From the NCBI GenBank assembly GCA_963803295.1, contig CAWDMC010000023.1, positions 434,001 to 498,000 of the forward strand: a DNA stretch of 64,000 nt. The letters run 5' to 3'. Positions 16,525 through 25,043 of this stretch are shown piece by piece. The notes below the pieces were generated by a model that ran no database searches, had not been told where the DNA came from, and saw only the letters and a program-made list of their open reading frames with translations. The stretch's first letter is position 1; each line of letters begins with the position of its first letter. The position numbers were made by a program, and so were the translations under genes. This stretch comes from CAWDMC01 sp963803295 (GTDB lineage Bacteria > Acidobacteriota > Terriglobia > UBA7540).

Positions 16525-18051
16525 TTACGCGGGCGACACGGTGACCTTGTGAGATTGGCCGTTGAACGTGACATCGTAGGTAATCGGCGTCCGGACCGGA
16601 CCCTGGCCGTTGTCGGCGCCAGCAGGAGCCTGCGCCAGAGCAGGGGCGGCGGCTGGCTTGGCCGCTTCTGGTTTCTTGCTCACGTTCTTAGGACCTTGAT
16701 CGCGCGTCGAGAAAAACTTAGGGGCAACCTGGGGAAACATCGCGTACGTCAGTACGTCTTCATCCGACCCGTTGCAGCCGTTCAGAGCGAGCGCCTGGGC
16801 GCGGAGATCATCCCACTCGGGTTTCAGCAGGTCGGCGGGCCGGCGGGTGATCGGATCCTTCTTCGCTTGCTTGGCGGCCTGGTTGACAATGTGCTGATCG
16901 CGAGGGGCGATGGCAGCACCGTAATAGCCGAGCATGAGATCCGCGAATTCGCCGGTCATGACCTTGTAGCGCCCCATCATTACGTTAAATACCGCCTGCG
17001 TACCGACGATCTGGCTGGAGGGAGTCACCAGCGGAGGATAGCCCGCGTCCCGGCGCACCCTGGGAACCTCTGCCAACACATCTTTCACTCGGTCGGCGGC
17101 GCCTTGTTGCTTGAGCTGGCTTTCCATGTTCGAGATCATGCCCCCCGGAATCTGGGAGTCGAAGATCTCCGTCTCGACCCCGGTAATATTCGAAAGAAAC
17201 TCCGCATATCGCGGGCGGATTTTGGCGAAGTGATCTTTGACGTTGAGCAGACGCCCTTTATCGAGCTTCGTCGTGTAAGGCGTGCCTTCGAGCATTTCGA
17301 CGAGGGATTCGGTGGGGTTGTGACCCGGCCCGAGGCTCATGGAGCTGATCGCCGTATCGACGCAATCGGCGCCGGCTTCGATGGCTTTCATCAGACTGAC
17401 CATGGTGACGCCGGTGGTAGCGTGAACGTGGACATGAACTCTGACATCCTGCCCCAGTGATTCCTTGATGGCTTTGACCAGATCGTAGGCCGGCTTGGGT
17501 TTCAGCAGGGCCGCCATGTCCTTAATGCAAATCGAGTCAGCGCCCAGATCCATGAGCTGATCCGCCAGTTCGACGAACGCCCCGATGGTGTGGACAGGGC
17601 TGACGGTATAGCAAATCGTGCCTTGGGCATGCTTTCCTGTACGCTTCACGGCCTTCATGGCACGGCGCAGGTTGCGAATGTCGTTCAATGCGTCAAACAC
17701 GCGGAACACATCCATTCCATTGTCGGCGGATTTGTCGACAAAGCGGTCAACAACACCATCTTCGTAGTGACGATATCCCAACAGGTTCTGTCCGCGAAGC
17801 AGCATCTGCAACGGGGTCTTCGGCATGAGCTTCTTGAAGGTACGAAGGCGCTCCCACGGATCCTCATTCAAGAAACGGATGCAGGAGTCGTAGGTGGCTC
17901 CTCCCCAGCATTCTAGCGACCAGAATCCCGCGTTATCCAGATCCTCGCAGGCAGGAATCATGTCTTCGGTCGCCATGCGCGTGGCCATAAGGCTCTGATG
18001 AGCATCTCGAAGGATGAGTTCGGTGACATCGATCTTCTTCGGCATCGGCAT
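16525..18051 (-). CDS. transcarboxylase 5S subunit (pyruvate/oxaloacetate carboxyltransferase)
   Basis: The 5S subunit moves the carboxyl group between carboxybiotin and pyruvate, making or using oxaloacetate. From ATG 18051 it has 508 residues, near the propionibacterial 5S length. The TIM barrel shows ELILRDAHQSLMATRM (metal Asp D16), ECWGGATYDSCIRFLNEDPW, the carbamylated lysine in SICIKDMAALLKP (K177) and metal histidines in VHVHATTGV (H208, H210), matching the spacing of the known 5S active site. A C-terminal linker ends in VTFNGQSHKVTVSPA. The frame is open to 18135, but GGGAG precedes ATG 18051. It could also serve a pyruvate carboxylase subunit B or OadA; context favours transcarboxylase. 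It appears to be the first gene of the cluster. Confidence 0.92.
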   Translation of the reverse strand: MPMPKKIDVTELILRDAHQSLMATRMATEDMIPACEDLDNAGFWSLECWGGATYDSCIRFLNEDPWERLRTFKKLMPKTPLQMLLRGQNLLGYRHYEDGVVDRFVDKSADNGMDVFRVFDALNDIRNLRRAMKAVKRTGKHAQGTICYTVSPVHTIGAFVELADQLMDLGADSICIKDMAALLKPKPAYDLVKAIKESLGQDVRVHVHVHATTGVTMVSLMKAIEAGADCVDTAISSMSLGPGHNPTESLVEMLEGTPYTTKLDKGRLLNVKDHFAKIRPRYAEFLSNITGVETEIFDSQIPGGMISNMESQLKQQGAADRVKDVLAEVPRVRRDAGYPPLVTPSSQIVGTQAVFNVMMGRYKVMTGEFADLMLGYYGAAIAPRDQHIVNQAAKQAKKDPITRRPADLLKPEWDDLRAQALALNGCNGSDEDVLTYAMFPQVAPKFFSTRDQGPKNVSKKPEAAKPAAAPALAQAPAGADNGQGPVRTPITYDVTFNGQSHKVTVSPA

Positions 18052-18647
18052 AAGGTTCGCTGCTCCCGTTACCAGAATGTAAACCCGAACCCTAGTATCA
18101 GAGTCCGTAGTAACTGTGAGTGTACACCCCGTCACTCCGTTTTGGGAAGGAGGGGCGTTCGGTTTCGACCAGGCGCAGGACAGAGGGGGATACGTCCCCC
18201 TCTCGACTTAAACCCTAGGGTACAAAGCCTAAGGGCCCGCGCTCTGTAGCGGCGGTCACCTAGGTGCGTGATGGACGTCGCGGCGTCTTTAGGGTAGAAT
18301 TAGCTAGGTAGGGAAAAGGACTTCTTGCATTTCAGATCATCTGCAAGTGAAAGATTATAAAGGAAAAAAGAGTAAGATGGGTTGGCCGAGAATACCGATC
18401 CAATCCCCGGGCAAGGCAGTCTAACGCTTTGCTGAAAAGCTCGCTCAGCGTGCGATTCTTGAGAAGCCGCACGCGGCGAGAAATTTTCGTCTTTGCTTCG
18501 AGAGCAAGATCCTCGCTTCGCTCGATAGGCTCGATCGGAATGACAGCGTCCGGGACGTTCTTAGGCGGCCTGCCAAACAAAGCCAAGGTGGCCCGGATCG
18601 TCGGGCGACCCACCCACCCCGGGCACGCCCTATGAAAGGAGATGACC
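18052..18647. other. divergent intergenic region with presumed operon promoters
   Basis: About 600 bases separate the transcarboxylase operon (leftward) from the nucleotidyltransferase pair (rightward). It should hold the promoter of the propionate operon, but I cannot name a convincing -35/-10 pair. The part at 18480-18550 resembles the GATCCTCGCTTCGCT...AATGACAG dispersed remnant also seen near 1950. No gene is supported. Confidence 0.4.
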
Positions 18648-18854
18648 GTGACCAGAGTTTGGAAAACTCGCATCATCCGGGGCGGCTTCCCCAAGGACCG
18701 GATGTTCGATATCGAGTTCTGGCAGGATCAGGGGGACGACGCCATCTTCAAGGCCGCCTGGGAGATGGTTGAGTTAGCCGAGGAGGTTAAACATGGCCGA
18801 AAGCCAGGGCGACTTCGGAGAACTATTGCAGTTATTCAACGCGGCCCAGGTTGA
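18648..18854 (+). CDS. small partner protein of nucleotidyltransferase
   Basis: About 68 residues. The segment FDIEFWQDQGDDAIFKAAWE resembles the C-terminal half of short proteins commonly encoded just ahead of DUF6036-like nucleotidyltransferases. AAAGGAG precedes a GTG at 18648 by six bases; the ATG at 18642 lies too close to that site. It overlaps the next gene by 62 bases in another frame, a strong sign of coupling. The function is unknown; an antitoxin-like or substrate role is only a guess. Confidence 0.6.
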   Translation: MTRVWKTRIIRGGFPKDRMFDIEFWQDQGDDAIFKAAWEMVELAEEVKHGRKPGRLRRTIAVIQRGPG

Positions 18855-19287
18855 GTTCATAGTGATCGGCAGCCACGCTGTCATGAAGTACACCGAGCCG
18901 CGCTACACCAAGGACCTGGACCTCTGGGTTAGCTCATCGCCGGTCAACGCCCAAAGAGTGTATGACGCCCTTTCCGAGTTCGGCGCTCCACTCACTCGCA
19001 ACGCGGTTACTCCAGACGACTTCACCCGTGAGGTCATTTACCAGATCGGTGTGGCTCCCATCCGGATCGACATCCTCACCCACATCCCCGGCATCCGCTT
19101 TGAGGAAGCCTGGCCCAGGCGGGTACAGGGTGACCTCTTCGGCGTTCCGGTGAACTTCCTGGCACTGGACGACCTGATCAGTGCCAAACAAGCAGCCGGG
19201 CGGACGGTCGATGCTCTCGACCTGGAACAGTTGACAACCGCCCGTCGTTATCGTTCCCGCCAGTGTCCCAGTCCTGAATCCAAATAA
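18793..19287 (+). CDS. nucleotidyltransferase-fold protein (DUF6036/AbiEii-like)
   Basis: The 164-residue protein has the minimal nucleotidyltransferase pattern: VIGSHAVMKY (the GS motif), TKDLDLWV (the D-x-D metal pair) and a third aspartate in IRIDILTHI. A C-terminal ALDDLISAKQAAGR helix fits DUF6036/AbiEii-like proteins, where such genes form two-gene modules, some of them toxin-antitoxin systems. AGGAGG stands seven bases before the ATG. All expected metal ligands are present, so it may be active. The target is unknown. Confidence 0.75.
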   Translation: MAESQGDFGELLQLFNAAQVEFIVIGSHAVMKYTEPRYTKDLDLWVSSSPVNAQRVYDALSEFGAPLTRNAVTPDDFTREVIYQIGVAPIRIDILTHIPGIRFEEAWPRRVQGDLFGVPVNFLALDDLISAKQAAGRTVDALDLEQLTTARRYRSRQCPSPESK

Positions 19288-19386
19288 TCACAACGGAACC
19301 AGCGCTGACTCCGTAGCCAGTCGATTTCGGGCCTTCGAATCTGCGCGCAACCGTTCCCATGACAGAGGACCCCATTCGGATTTGAC

Positions 19387-20943
19387 ATGAATCTTCCCAA
19401 CCTCTATCTTTACGAAGTGGCCCTGACCATGCCGACGTCCACCGCAGCACCGATCGGCTTCCACCAACGGGTTACTTGTGGCGCGAAGCGAGGCAAGCGG
19501 CGATTGACCCATAGAACTTTTGCGGCATTTGCCATATCGGCGATGATCGCCTGCGGCTCGACTGCGGTTGCAGCAGACCCGGCCGCAGTTGGTAAGTCCC
19601 CAGCCACATCTGAAACGGTCACATCTAAAACGGGGCCAAACAAGATGCCTGCCCCAGGCCCTGGCGCAGACTCCAGTCTGTACGTCGAACTGCGGCTCAA
19701 CCAGCGGGTGAAGCTCTCGGCGTTGAGGCCCGGGGATATCGTCGAGGGAAGGCTCTCCCGGGACGTCTATGCTGGCGATCGCAAGGTTTTTCAGTCTGGC
19801 AGTCCAATTCGCCTGACAGTGGGTAAATTCCAACGCCGGCGAAGAGAACCAAACCCGAACTGGCCTGGGGTGATCCGATTGTTCGTGCCACGACATGAAA
19901 ACTACCCCACTTTCCAGTCGGCGAGTGTCTTGCTACCAGGCGGGGCTGAAGTTCCTCTGCGAGTTTCACTGATGTCCGCCGGCTACAAAACGGACCTGCA
20001 TGCGCACCTGCGGAACCAGGAAAAGACGACAAGACAACGTGCTGTCAGCCCGAAAAACCAGAATCGGGAAGCGGGTTCGGAGCCAATTCCGGCGCCGAGC
20101 TCTACGGGATCTGAAGCCGGAGTGAGTGCGAAGACAGGCAGGCCGAAAACGCAAGATGGGGGCCAGACAGTCATTTTTTCGACCACCAGCTTGACCCTCA
20201 ACTCCTCCACCGCTTCGCTCTCCGGCGAGACCCACCTGGCGACGGCCCCTCCTCCTCAACCTGCAACCATTGCCGCCGGGACCCAGGCTCAGATCATCCT
20301 TCTCGACGGCCTCAGCGCTTCCCAAAACCATCCCGGTGATTCTTTCCGCGCCAGCCTGCTCGAACCGGTGCGTCTGGGCTCAAGGACTGTGCTGCCCGAA
20401 GGCAGCTTGTTTGACGGAAGGGTGGTCAAGACTACTCCCGCGCGCTGGCTGAGCCGGCCCGGCTCGCTGTTGGTTGTTTTCACCGGATTGACACTGCCCG
20501 GAGGCGACGCGGCTCCAGTAACAGCCTCTCTCTCGGAACTCGAAGTAGATCGAAGCTCCAAGATGCGGCTCGATCCGGAAGGGAAACTCAGCGGCGGCAG
20601 ACCGGGCACGGCGTGGATGCTCATCAATCTTGGGGTATCGGGTGGTATTGCCAAGGCAACTGACGACACCGCCCAACTGCTCATCGAGGCCATCGTCTCC
20701 AGCGCCACCGACGTTTCTACGGCGGGTGGCTCGAGGATCGTGGCAGGCTGCGTGTCAGGTTTCTTTATGCTGACTCGCCGGGGGCGTGATGCGATTCTGC
20801 CAAAGTTCAGCAAAATGACCATCACCTTCACCCGGCCGGTGTCAGTGGCAGTGCAGCAATCAGCAACTGCCGTACAACCGGAGGGCGAAGAAGGCGAGAT
20901 GGCATCGAGTCATCTGGGGCTAAGTGAAGCAGCTCGCCGGTAA
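19387..20943 (+). CDS. secreted hypothetical protein with two related beta-rich modules
   Basis: The 518-residue protein has a basic N-terminus followed by a hydrophobic stretch ending STAVAADP, which looks like a signal peptide with cleavage near residue 62. Two segments resemble each other: LNQRVKLSALRPGDIVEGRL with a following DRKVFQSGSPIRLTV, and IILLDGLSASQNHPGDSFRA with a following SRTVLPEGSLFDGRVV. They may be a repeated beta module. A Ser/Pro/Ala-rich linker joins them. The start is uncertain because no good ribosome-binding site is visible. I do not recognise a family function; proteins of this style are frequent in Acidobacteria. It runs toward the sigma/anti-sigma locus and converges with it. 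Confidence 0.65.
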   Translation: MNLPNLYLYEVALTMPTSTAAPIGFHQRVTCGAKRGKRRLTHRTFAAFAISAMIACGSTAVAADPAAVGKSPATSETVTSKTGPNKMPAPGPGADSSLYVELRLNQRVKLSALRPGDIVEGRLSRDVYAGDRKVFQSGSPIRLTVGKFQRRRREPNPNWPGVIRLFVPRHENYPTFQSASVLLPGGAEVPLRVSLMSAGYKTDLHAHLRNQEKTTRQRAVSPKNQNREAGSEPIPAPSSTGSEAGVSAKTGRPKTQDGGQTVIFSTTSLTLNSSTASLSGETHLATAPPPQPATIAAGTQAQIILLDGLSASQNHPGDSFRASLLEPVRLGSRTVLPEGSLFDGRVVKTTPARWLSRPGSLLVVFTGLTLPGGDAAPVTASLSELEVDRSSKMRLDPEGKLSGGRPGTAWMLINLGVSGGIAKATDDTAQLLIEAIVSSATDVSTAGGSRIVAGCVSGFFMLTRRGRDAILPKFSKMTITFTRPVSVAVQQSATAVQPEGEEGEMASSHLGLSEAARR

Positions 20944-20977
20944 TTCGGGGAAGAGCGCAATAAGGCGAACGGATTGT

Positions 20978-21586
20978 TCAATCAATCTTGGTTACTGTAA
21001 CCTCGATTTCGTAGCGGCGGTTGGCCGTGACGTCGTCGATCGCTCCGACCAGCGTGGGCTTGCCCGGAATTGCCAAGGTAACGTCCTCCAGCCGCAAAGT
21101 CCGGAAGACCGGATTCCCCGTCGGGTTCGCGGCCCCAGGTTCATTGGGCACAACGCTGCTCATCGCGAGGACGGTACCGACCAAGATTTTGTTACTCTGC
21201 TCCTCCACTGACGAATCAATGTTCATGCCCACATCCTCGTATTCAATGTCGCCCGGTATTACCTGCATGTTGTTGCTGCTGGCGCCGCTCCTTCTGATTG
21301 GAACCCTATTTCCGGTTCGGAGGTGGGCTCGGTCGATCGGAGACTTGGAAGACCTGGCAAGCAACGTATAACTTCTTGAATTAGTGCGCTTGCCGTCGTC
21401 GAGTTCGTACATTTTGTAGTCCAGGCGATAGACGTGGACCTCAGGCTTGCGCTGCTCTGGTGCGGGCGACTCTGTCGTTTCTGTCTTCTTAGCAGTATCA
21501 TCCTGAGCTTTGGCCAGTCCGGCGCCGAACCACAACAAGGCGAGAACCGCCGTCATCAACAAGCTTTTCCAGTATGCCTTCTGCAT
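20978..21586 (-). CDS. exported secretin-like domain protein
   Basis: From ATG 21586 (GGAGG nine bases upstream) the protein has 202 residues with a signal peptide (KSLLMTAVLALLWFGAGLAKA). The mature part (residues about 50-200) contains VYRLDYKMYELDDGKRTNSR, IEYEDVGMNIDSSVEE and PGKPTLVGAIDDVTANRRYE, which resemble the beta domain of secretin-family proteins without N-domains or a pore-length region. A structural or envelope role is plausible, but I cannot assign one. It is the third gene after the ECF sigma and anti-sigma genes and may be a target of that sigma factor. Confidence 0.65.
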   Translation of the reverse strand: MQKAYWKSLLMTAVLALLWFGAGLAKAQDDTAKKTETTESPAPEQRKPEVHVYRLDYKMYELDDGKRTNSRSYTLLARSSKSPIDRAHLRTGNRVPIRRSGASSNNMQVIPGDIEYEDVGMNIDSSVEEQSNKILVGTVLAMSSVVPNEPGAANPTGNPVFRTLRLEDVTLAIPGKPTLVGAIDDVTANRRYEIEVTVTKID

Positions 21587-21675
21587 GATGTCCTCCAGGT
21601 TTCGGAGCAAGGCGTGAGACCTGGCTCCGGGACTGCGCTTCATCGCTCTTCTGCCCTCGTTAGCGTTGCTATCAA

Positions 21676-22293
21676 CTAGGGCGCTGAATCCTTGTTCAGC
21701 GGACGGATTTCGAGTGGTGGAATCTCCAGATCGTTCGCGAGCGATTTCTCTCTCTCGATGGACGCTCTCAGCACCTCTCTAGGGGTCTCGCGAACATACC
21801 TCAACAGCAGCCGCTCTTCTTCAGAAAGCGGAGCCGGCGTAGGGAACTGCGGCGGCCGGGCCCATGACTCTGCCACAGACTGCACATCCGCGCGCCGTCG
21901 TTTCACCTGCCTACTCGGGCGAGAAACTCTGGCGATTGCGGCCGGGGTGGACGAGATCGCGCCGGAACTTCCCGCGTCCGGCAGAACAGGCTTGATGTTG
22001 CCCGCCTTCACGTTCGCCTTGCCGAACGGATTTGTGGAATGGCCGGCGTCGCCGTGGCGCCCGGAACGCGTCTGGTAAACGACCAGCATGGCGACAATAA
22101 CTGCGGCCGCTACCGCAACGGGGTAACTCCGCCGTGCCCAGGCCCCCAAGGAGAATCGTGAGGAGCGGACAGGCTCGGCACGCAGCCTTGCCACGATGCG
22201 ATTCTCCATGCCCGCCGGCGGATCGGCGCTGAGGTGGCGGGCCAGAGCCGCATCGAGAAGGTCGTCAGTAAAGCGATCGCGTTCATCTTGCAT
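21676..22293 (-). CDS. putative anti-sigma factor (membrane protein)
   Basis: From ATG 22293 the protein has about 205 residues: a cytoplasmic N-terminal helical part (DDLLDAALARHLSADPPAGM), one transmembrane helix (SYPVAVAAAVIVAMLVVYQ) and a periplasmic Pro/Ser-rich tail. The start overlaps the stop of the ECF sigma gene by 11 bases, the usual layout for a sigma factor and its membrane-bound inhibitor. No zinc (HxxxCxxC) anti-sigma motif is visible, so the call rests on topology and context. Confidence 0.7.
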   Translation of the reverse strand: MQDERDRFTDDLLDAALARHLSADPPAGMENRIVARLRAEPVRSSRFSLGAWARRSYPVAVAAAVIVAMLVVYQTRSGRHGDAGHSTNPFGKANVKAGNIKPVLPDAGSSGAISSTPAAIARVSRPSRQVKRRRADVQSVAESWARPPQFPTPAPLSEEERLLLRYVRETPREVLRASIEREKSLANDLEIPPLEIRPLNKDSAP

Positions 22294-22873
22294 GATTGCC
22301 CTCAAGCACCGCCGACAGTCTGGCTCGCAGGATCTGCCTGGCCTTCCACAGTCGCTGACGCACGGAGCCCTCAGGAATGCCAAGCAGGGCACCTATTTCT
22401 GCGGAGGTCAGCTCCTCAGCGAGAGAGAGTTGCAGCGTGTCGCGCAGGTCGCCGGGAAGCCCCTGGATAAGGCGATGGAGTAGGTCGTTCATCTCGTGAC
22501 GGGAAGCGATGTCATCCGCCGATGCGCCTGCAGCGCGCAGCCGGGACACTGCTGCGACGGCCTCATTAAGCCCAACCTCAGGCCTTTGCCCGCGCCCTTT
22601 GCGGTGGAAGTCGATCGCCACGTGCCAGGCTGCCTGTGCCAGCCACGCCCTCTTGTCGCGGATGGCCGGCCAGCTCTGACGATGCCGCAGAAATCTCAAA
22701 AAAGTCTCCTGCACGGCGTCCTCGGCATCGTGGTGGTTGCGGAGCACGGCCCAGGCGATGCGGTAGACAATGCGCGAGTGTTCACGGACAACGCCCTCGA
22801 TTTCATCCGCGTGAGACTCGGCGATCGGCAAGGGTTCGCTCAAAACCGATTCACCCGCAAACGGCATCACCAT
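22283..22873 (-). CDS. ECF-family RNA polymerase sigma factor
   Basis: A sigma-70 family ECF protein of about 196 residues from ATG 22873; the frame is open to a TTG at 22903. Region 2 includes IVYRIAWAVLRNHHDAEDAV (core binding and -10 recognition), and region 4 includes LSLAEELTSAEIGALLGIPE followed by GSVRQRLWKAR (helix-turn-helix for -35 recognition). It is followed by the overlapping membrane anti-sigma gene. The signal it answers to is unknown. Confidence 0.92.
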   Translation of the reverse strand: MVMPFAGESVLSEPLPIAESHADEIEGVVREHSRIVYRIAWAVLRNHHDAEDAVQETFLRFLRHRQSWPAIRDKRAWLAQAAWHVAIDFHRKGRGQRPEVGLNEAVAAVSRLRAAGASADDIASRHEMNDLLHRLIQGLPGDLRDTLQLSLAEELTSAEIGALLGIPEGSVRQRLWKARQILRARLSAVLEGNHAR

Positions 22874-22951
22874 GTTCAAAGATAAAGACGAAGCGCCAGG
22901 CAAAAGCGTTCAGCTTATTCTGTAGGAGGTGATGCGGCCAAAGGGACTATC

Positions 22952-23734
22952 TCAGCGGCGCGGCACACCAGCCTGGTCCAGCGGGTCAAGGAGGTAACGT
23001 CCCTGGTCTTTTTCGAGCTCGAATCCCGTGACTGCGAGCCCCTGGACAAAACACTGCTGAAGTTCCAGGCGAACGGCGGCCTGCCGCAAGTGGGCCTCTT
23101 CCGGCTGCGATTTCGCCAACGCTGCGAAATCTACAGGAATGCTGACTTCGGCCGCAGGGGCAGCGCGTACCTTGCGGGGCCTCTTGCCGGCCAGAGCGCG
23201 TTTGGCGCGCACCGACTTGATCCACCACTCCGCTACCAAACGGTCACTCGGCAGACCTTGCTGCAATTGGCTGTCGACGGCGCCGTAGTGGTTAGGAAGA
23301 TAGCGACGAACCACGGCGCCCAGGCGTTCAATGTTCAGATAAGCGTTCTTCGCACGCAAGGGATCGAAGGTCCATTCGATGGAATTGACACCCGCTTCGA
23401 TGGCTGCCTGGCGCTGCGCCAGTTTCAGAGCGCGACCCAATCCCCGGTTTTCGTGCGCAGGCAGAACACCGAGGGAAAGCGAGTGGTAGTAGCGCTCGCG
23501 ACCGCGCCAGGCCGGCATGGATGCCACAAAGGCCACCGGTTCATTCGCAGGGGTGTACGCAGCAATAACCTGGCCGCCCACCCGGGTCAAGGTGACAAAG
23601 ACGCGGAGCGGGTAAAGCTCGCTAGGCGTATACCCCCAAATCTGGCGCTGCAAACTTACACAAGCCGCCAGTTCCTCGATGGTGCGGCAGGATCGCAAGC
23701 GGTATTCACCGTGCGTCGTTTCCTTTTGGGCCAT
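22952..23734 (-). CDS. GNAT-like acetyltransferase family protein (COG3375 type)
   Basis: About 260 residues from ATG 23734, which has GGAG seven bases upstream. The GNAT acetyl-CoA loop region reads SLSLGVLPAHENRGLGRALK, and the following IEWTFDPLRAKNAYLNIERL is characteristic of the predicted-GNAT group COG3375. Its substrate is not known. It follows mazG on the same strand and overlaps or abuts nothing else. The C-terminal 80 residues are variable and may hold a second small domain. Confidence 0.8.
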   Translation of the reverse strand: MAQKETTHGEYRLRSCRTIEELAACVSLQRQIWGYTPSELYPLRVFVTLTRVGGQVIAAYTPANEPVAFVASMPAWRGRERYYHSLSLGVLPAHENRGLGRALKLAQRQAAIEAGVNSIEWTFDPLRAKNAYLNIERLGAVVRRYLPNHYGAVDSQLQQGLPSDRLVAEWWIKSVRAKRALAGKRPRKVRAAPAAEVSIPVDFAALAKSQPEEAHLRQAAVRLELQQCFVQGLAVTGFELEKDQGRYLLDPLDQAGVPRR

Positions 23735-23787
23735 TCGTGGTCTCCGTCCAGCCCGCCGGCCAAGTGGCACTCGGGGAGACGGCGGCT

Positions 23788-24759
23788 TCATGCTCCCGAC
23801 GATTTCACCTCGCTCCAGATGGCGTCGAGCTCTTCCGGGCCGTACTCTCGCACCTGTCTGCCACGCTTCGCCACCTCCGCTTCGAGAGCCTGAAAACGGC
23901 GCCTGAACTTGCGATTGGCGCGGCGAAGGCAGGTTTCAGCATCGGAGCGCAGATATCGGGCCAGGTTCGCGGCAGTGAATAGGAGGTCTCCAATCTCCTC
24001 CTCAATCCTGCCGTGAAGTTCGATTGACGGCGTCGCGGCAGCTCCGCCGTTATCGCAGGCTGAGTCCGCGCGGCCCAATTCCTCTCGCAACTCGCCGATT
24101 TCCTCCTCGATTTTCCTCAGAAGATCCTCAACCCGCACCCAGTCAAATCCGGCCTCGGCTGCCCGCACACCGATTTTGTGGGCTTCAAGGGTGGAGGGCA
24201 AGTTTTTGGGAATCCCGGCCAGCAGCGATTCGGGCATATGGGCTTCAGCTGTTTCTGTTACGCTGTCCACGCTCTGGATATTCTCTTCGTGGCTTTCCCC
24301 TTTTTCGCCTTTGACCCGGCCCTCCTCCCTCTTCGCCTGGTTCCAGCTTTTCAAGGCTTCCTGCGCGTCGCCGGCGCGCTTCGGACCGAAAACATGAGGA
24401 TGACGGCGGACTAATTTGGCATGCACGCGCTCTATGACACTGTCGATCGAAAACCTCCCTTCTTCCTCCGCGAGCCGCGAATAGAAGACCGCCTGAAACA
24501 GCAGATCCCCAAGTTCCTCTTCCAGCCCCTCGAAGTCGCGGCCATTAACGGCATCCACGACCTCGTAGGCCTCTTCGAGCACCATCGACTTCAGTGTGTC
24601 GTAGTCCTGGGTGCGATCCCACGGGCAGCCATCGGAGCTCCGTAAGAATGCCATGAGTTCGACCAGCTTGCGCAGATTCTCTCCTGCCAAAGGTCCTCCC
24701 TGCGGCGCGTCGGCTGTTGGTCTCGTAGCCGGAAGCCAGATCACGCTCGCAAAGATCAT
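23788..24759 (-). CDS. mazG: nucleoside triphosphate pyrophosphohydrolase
   Basis: MazG hydrolyses NTPs and dNTPs to monophosphates and pyrophosphate, cleaning the nucleotide pool and modulating (p)ppGpp. The protein carries two MazG modules: the first has CPWD, VLEEAYEVVDA and EELGDLLFQ, the second IEEEIGELREEL and EEIGDLLFTAANLARYL. Metal-binding EExxE and ExxD patterns are intact in both. At 323 residues it is longer than E. coli MazG because of a charged insert (about residues 148-180) between modules and a poorly conserved N-terminus, so the true start may be nearer the ENLRKLVELMAFLR segment. Confidence 0.92.
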   Translation of the reverse strand: MIFASVIWLPATRPTADAPQGGPLAGENLRKLVELMAFLRSSDGCPWDRTQDYDTLKSMVLEEAYEVVDAVNGRDFEGLEEELGDLLFQAVFYSRLAEEEGRFSIDSVIERVHAKLVRRHPHVFGPKRAGDAQEALKSWNQAKREEGRVKGEKGESHEENIQSVDSVTETAEAHMPESLLAGIPKNLPSTLEAHKIGVRAAEAGFDWVRVEDLLRKIEEEIGELREELGRADSACDNGGAAATPSIELHGRIEEEIGDLLFTAANLARYLRSDAETCLRRANRKFRRRFQALEAEVAKRGRQVREYGPEELDAIWSEVKSSGA

Positions 24760-24929
24760 CTCACGCTCGGACGAGAAGGTGCAAAGGAGGCGCCGTCAAA
24801 TTTCGGCTTCGACAATCTTGCTTGCAAACTCCCCTGCTTGGCTAAGGAGGGGTAAAGGGTGGTTGGTTTTACTGGATCGTGAGGAGCCAATCAGCTAACG
24901 TAGCCACTTTCGTCGAGCCAGCCGGCTAG

Positions 24930-24951
24930 CTACTTCCCGGTGCAAAAATGA
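24930..24951. repeat. IS terminal inverted repeat, left
   Basis: Twenty-two bases, matching the reverse complement of 26910-26931 at 21 positions; the mismatch is the eighth base. It is preceded by CTAG. Confidence 0.9.
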
Positions 24952-25043
24952 GAGCTCGGATAAGCATTCCAGCGAGGAAGGTTCTCCGGGTAGCCGGCAC
25001 CCCGATGATTTGGGACCCATCTTCCTCGATCTCGACCTCCGGC

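Noticed and set aside
14831..18051. Reading the 12S and 5S genes as propionyl-CoA carboxylase beta chain and pyruvate carboxylase
   Set aside because: No biotin carboxylase gene is adjacent, the 1.3S-type carrier is separate, and lengths and termini match transcarboxylase; kept as an alternative only.
24801..24870. Possible second DUF559-type repeat near mazG (CTCCCCTGCTTGGCTAAGG)
   Set aside because: It resembles the G/C-rich hairpin near DUF559 only loosely, the arms do not pair well, and no nuclease gene is adjacent.
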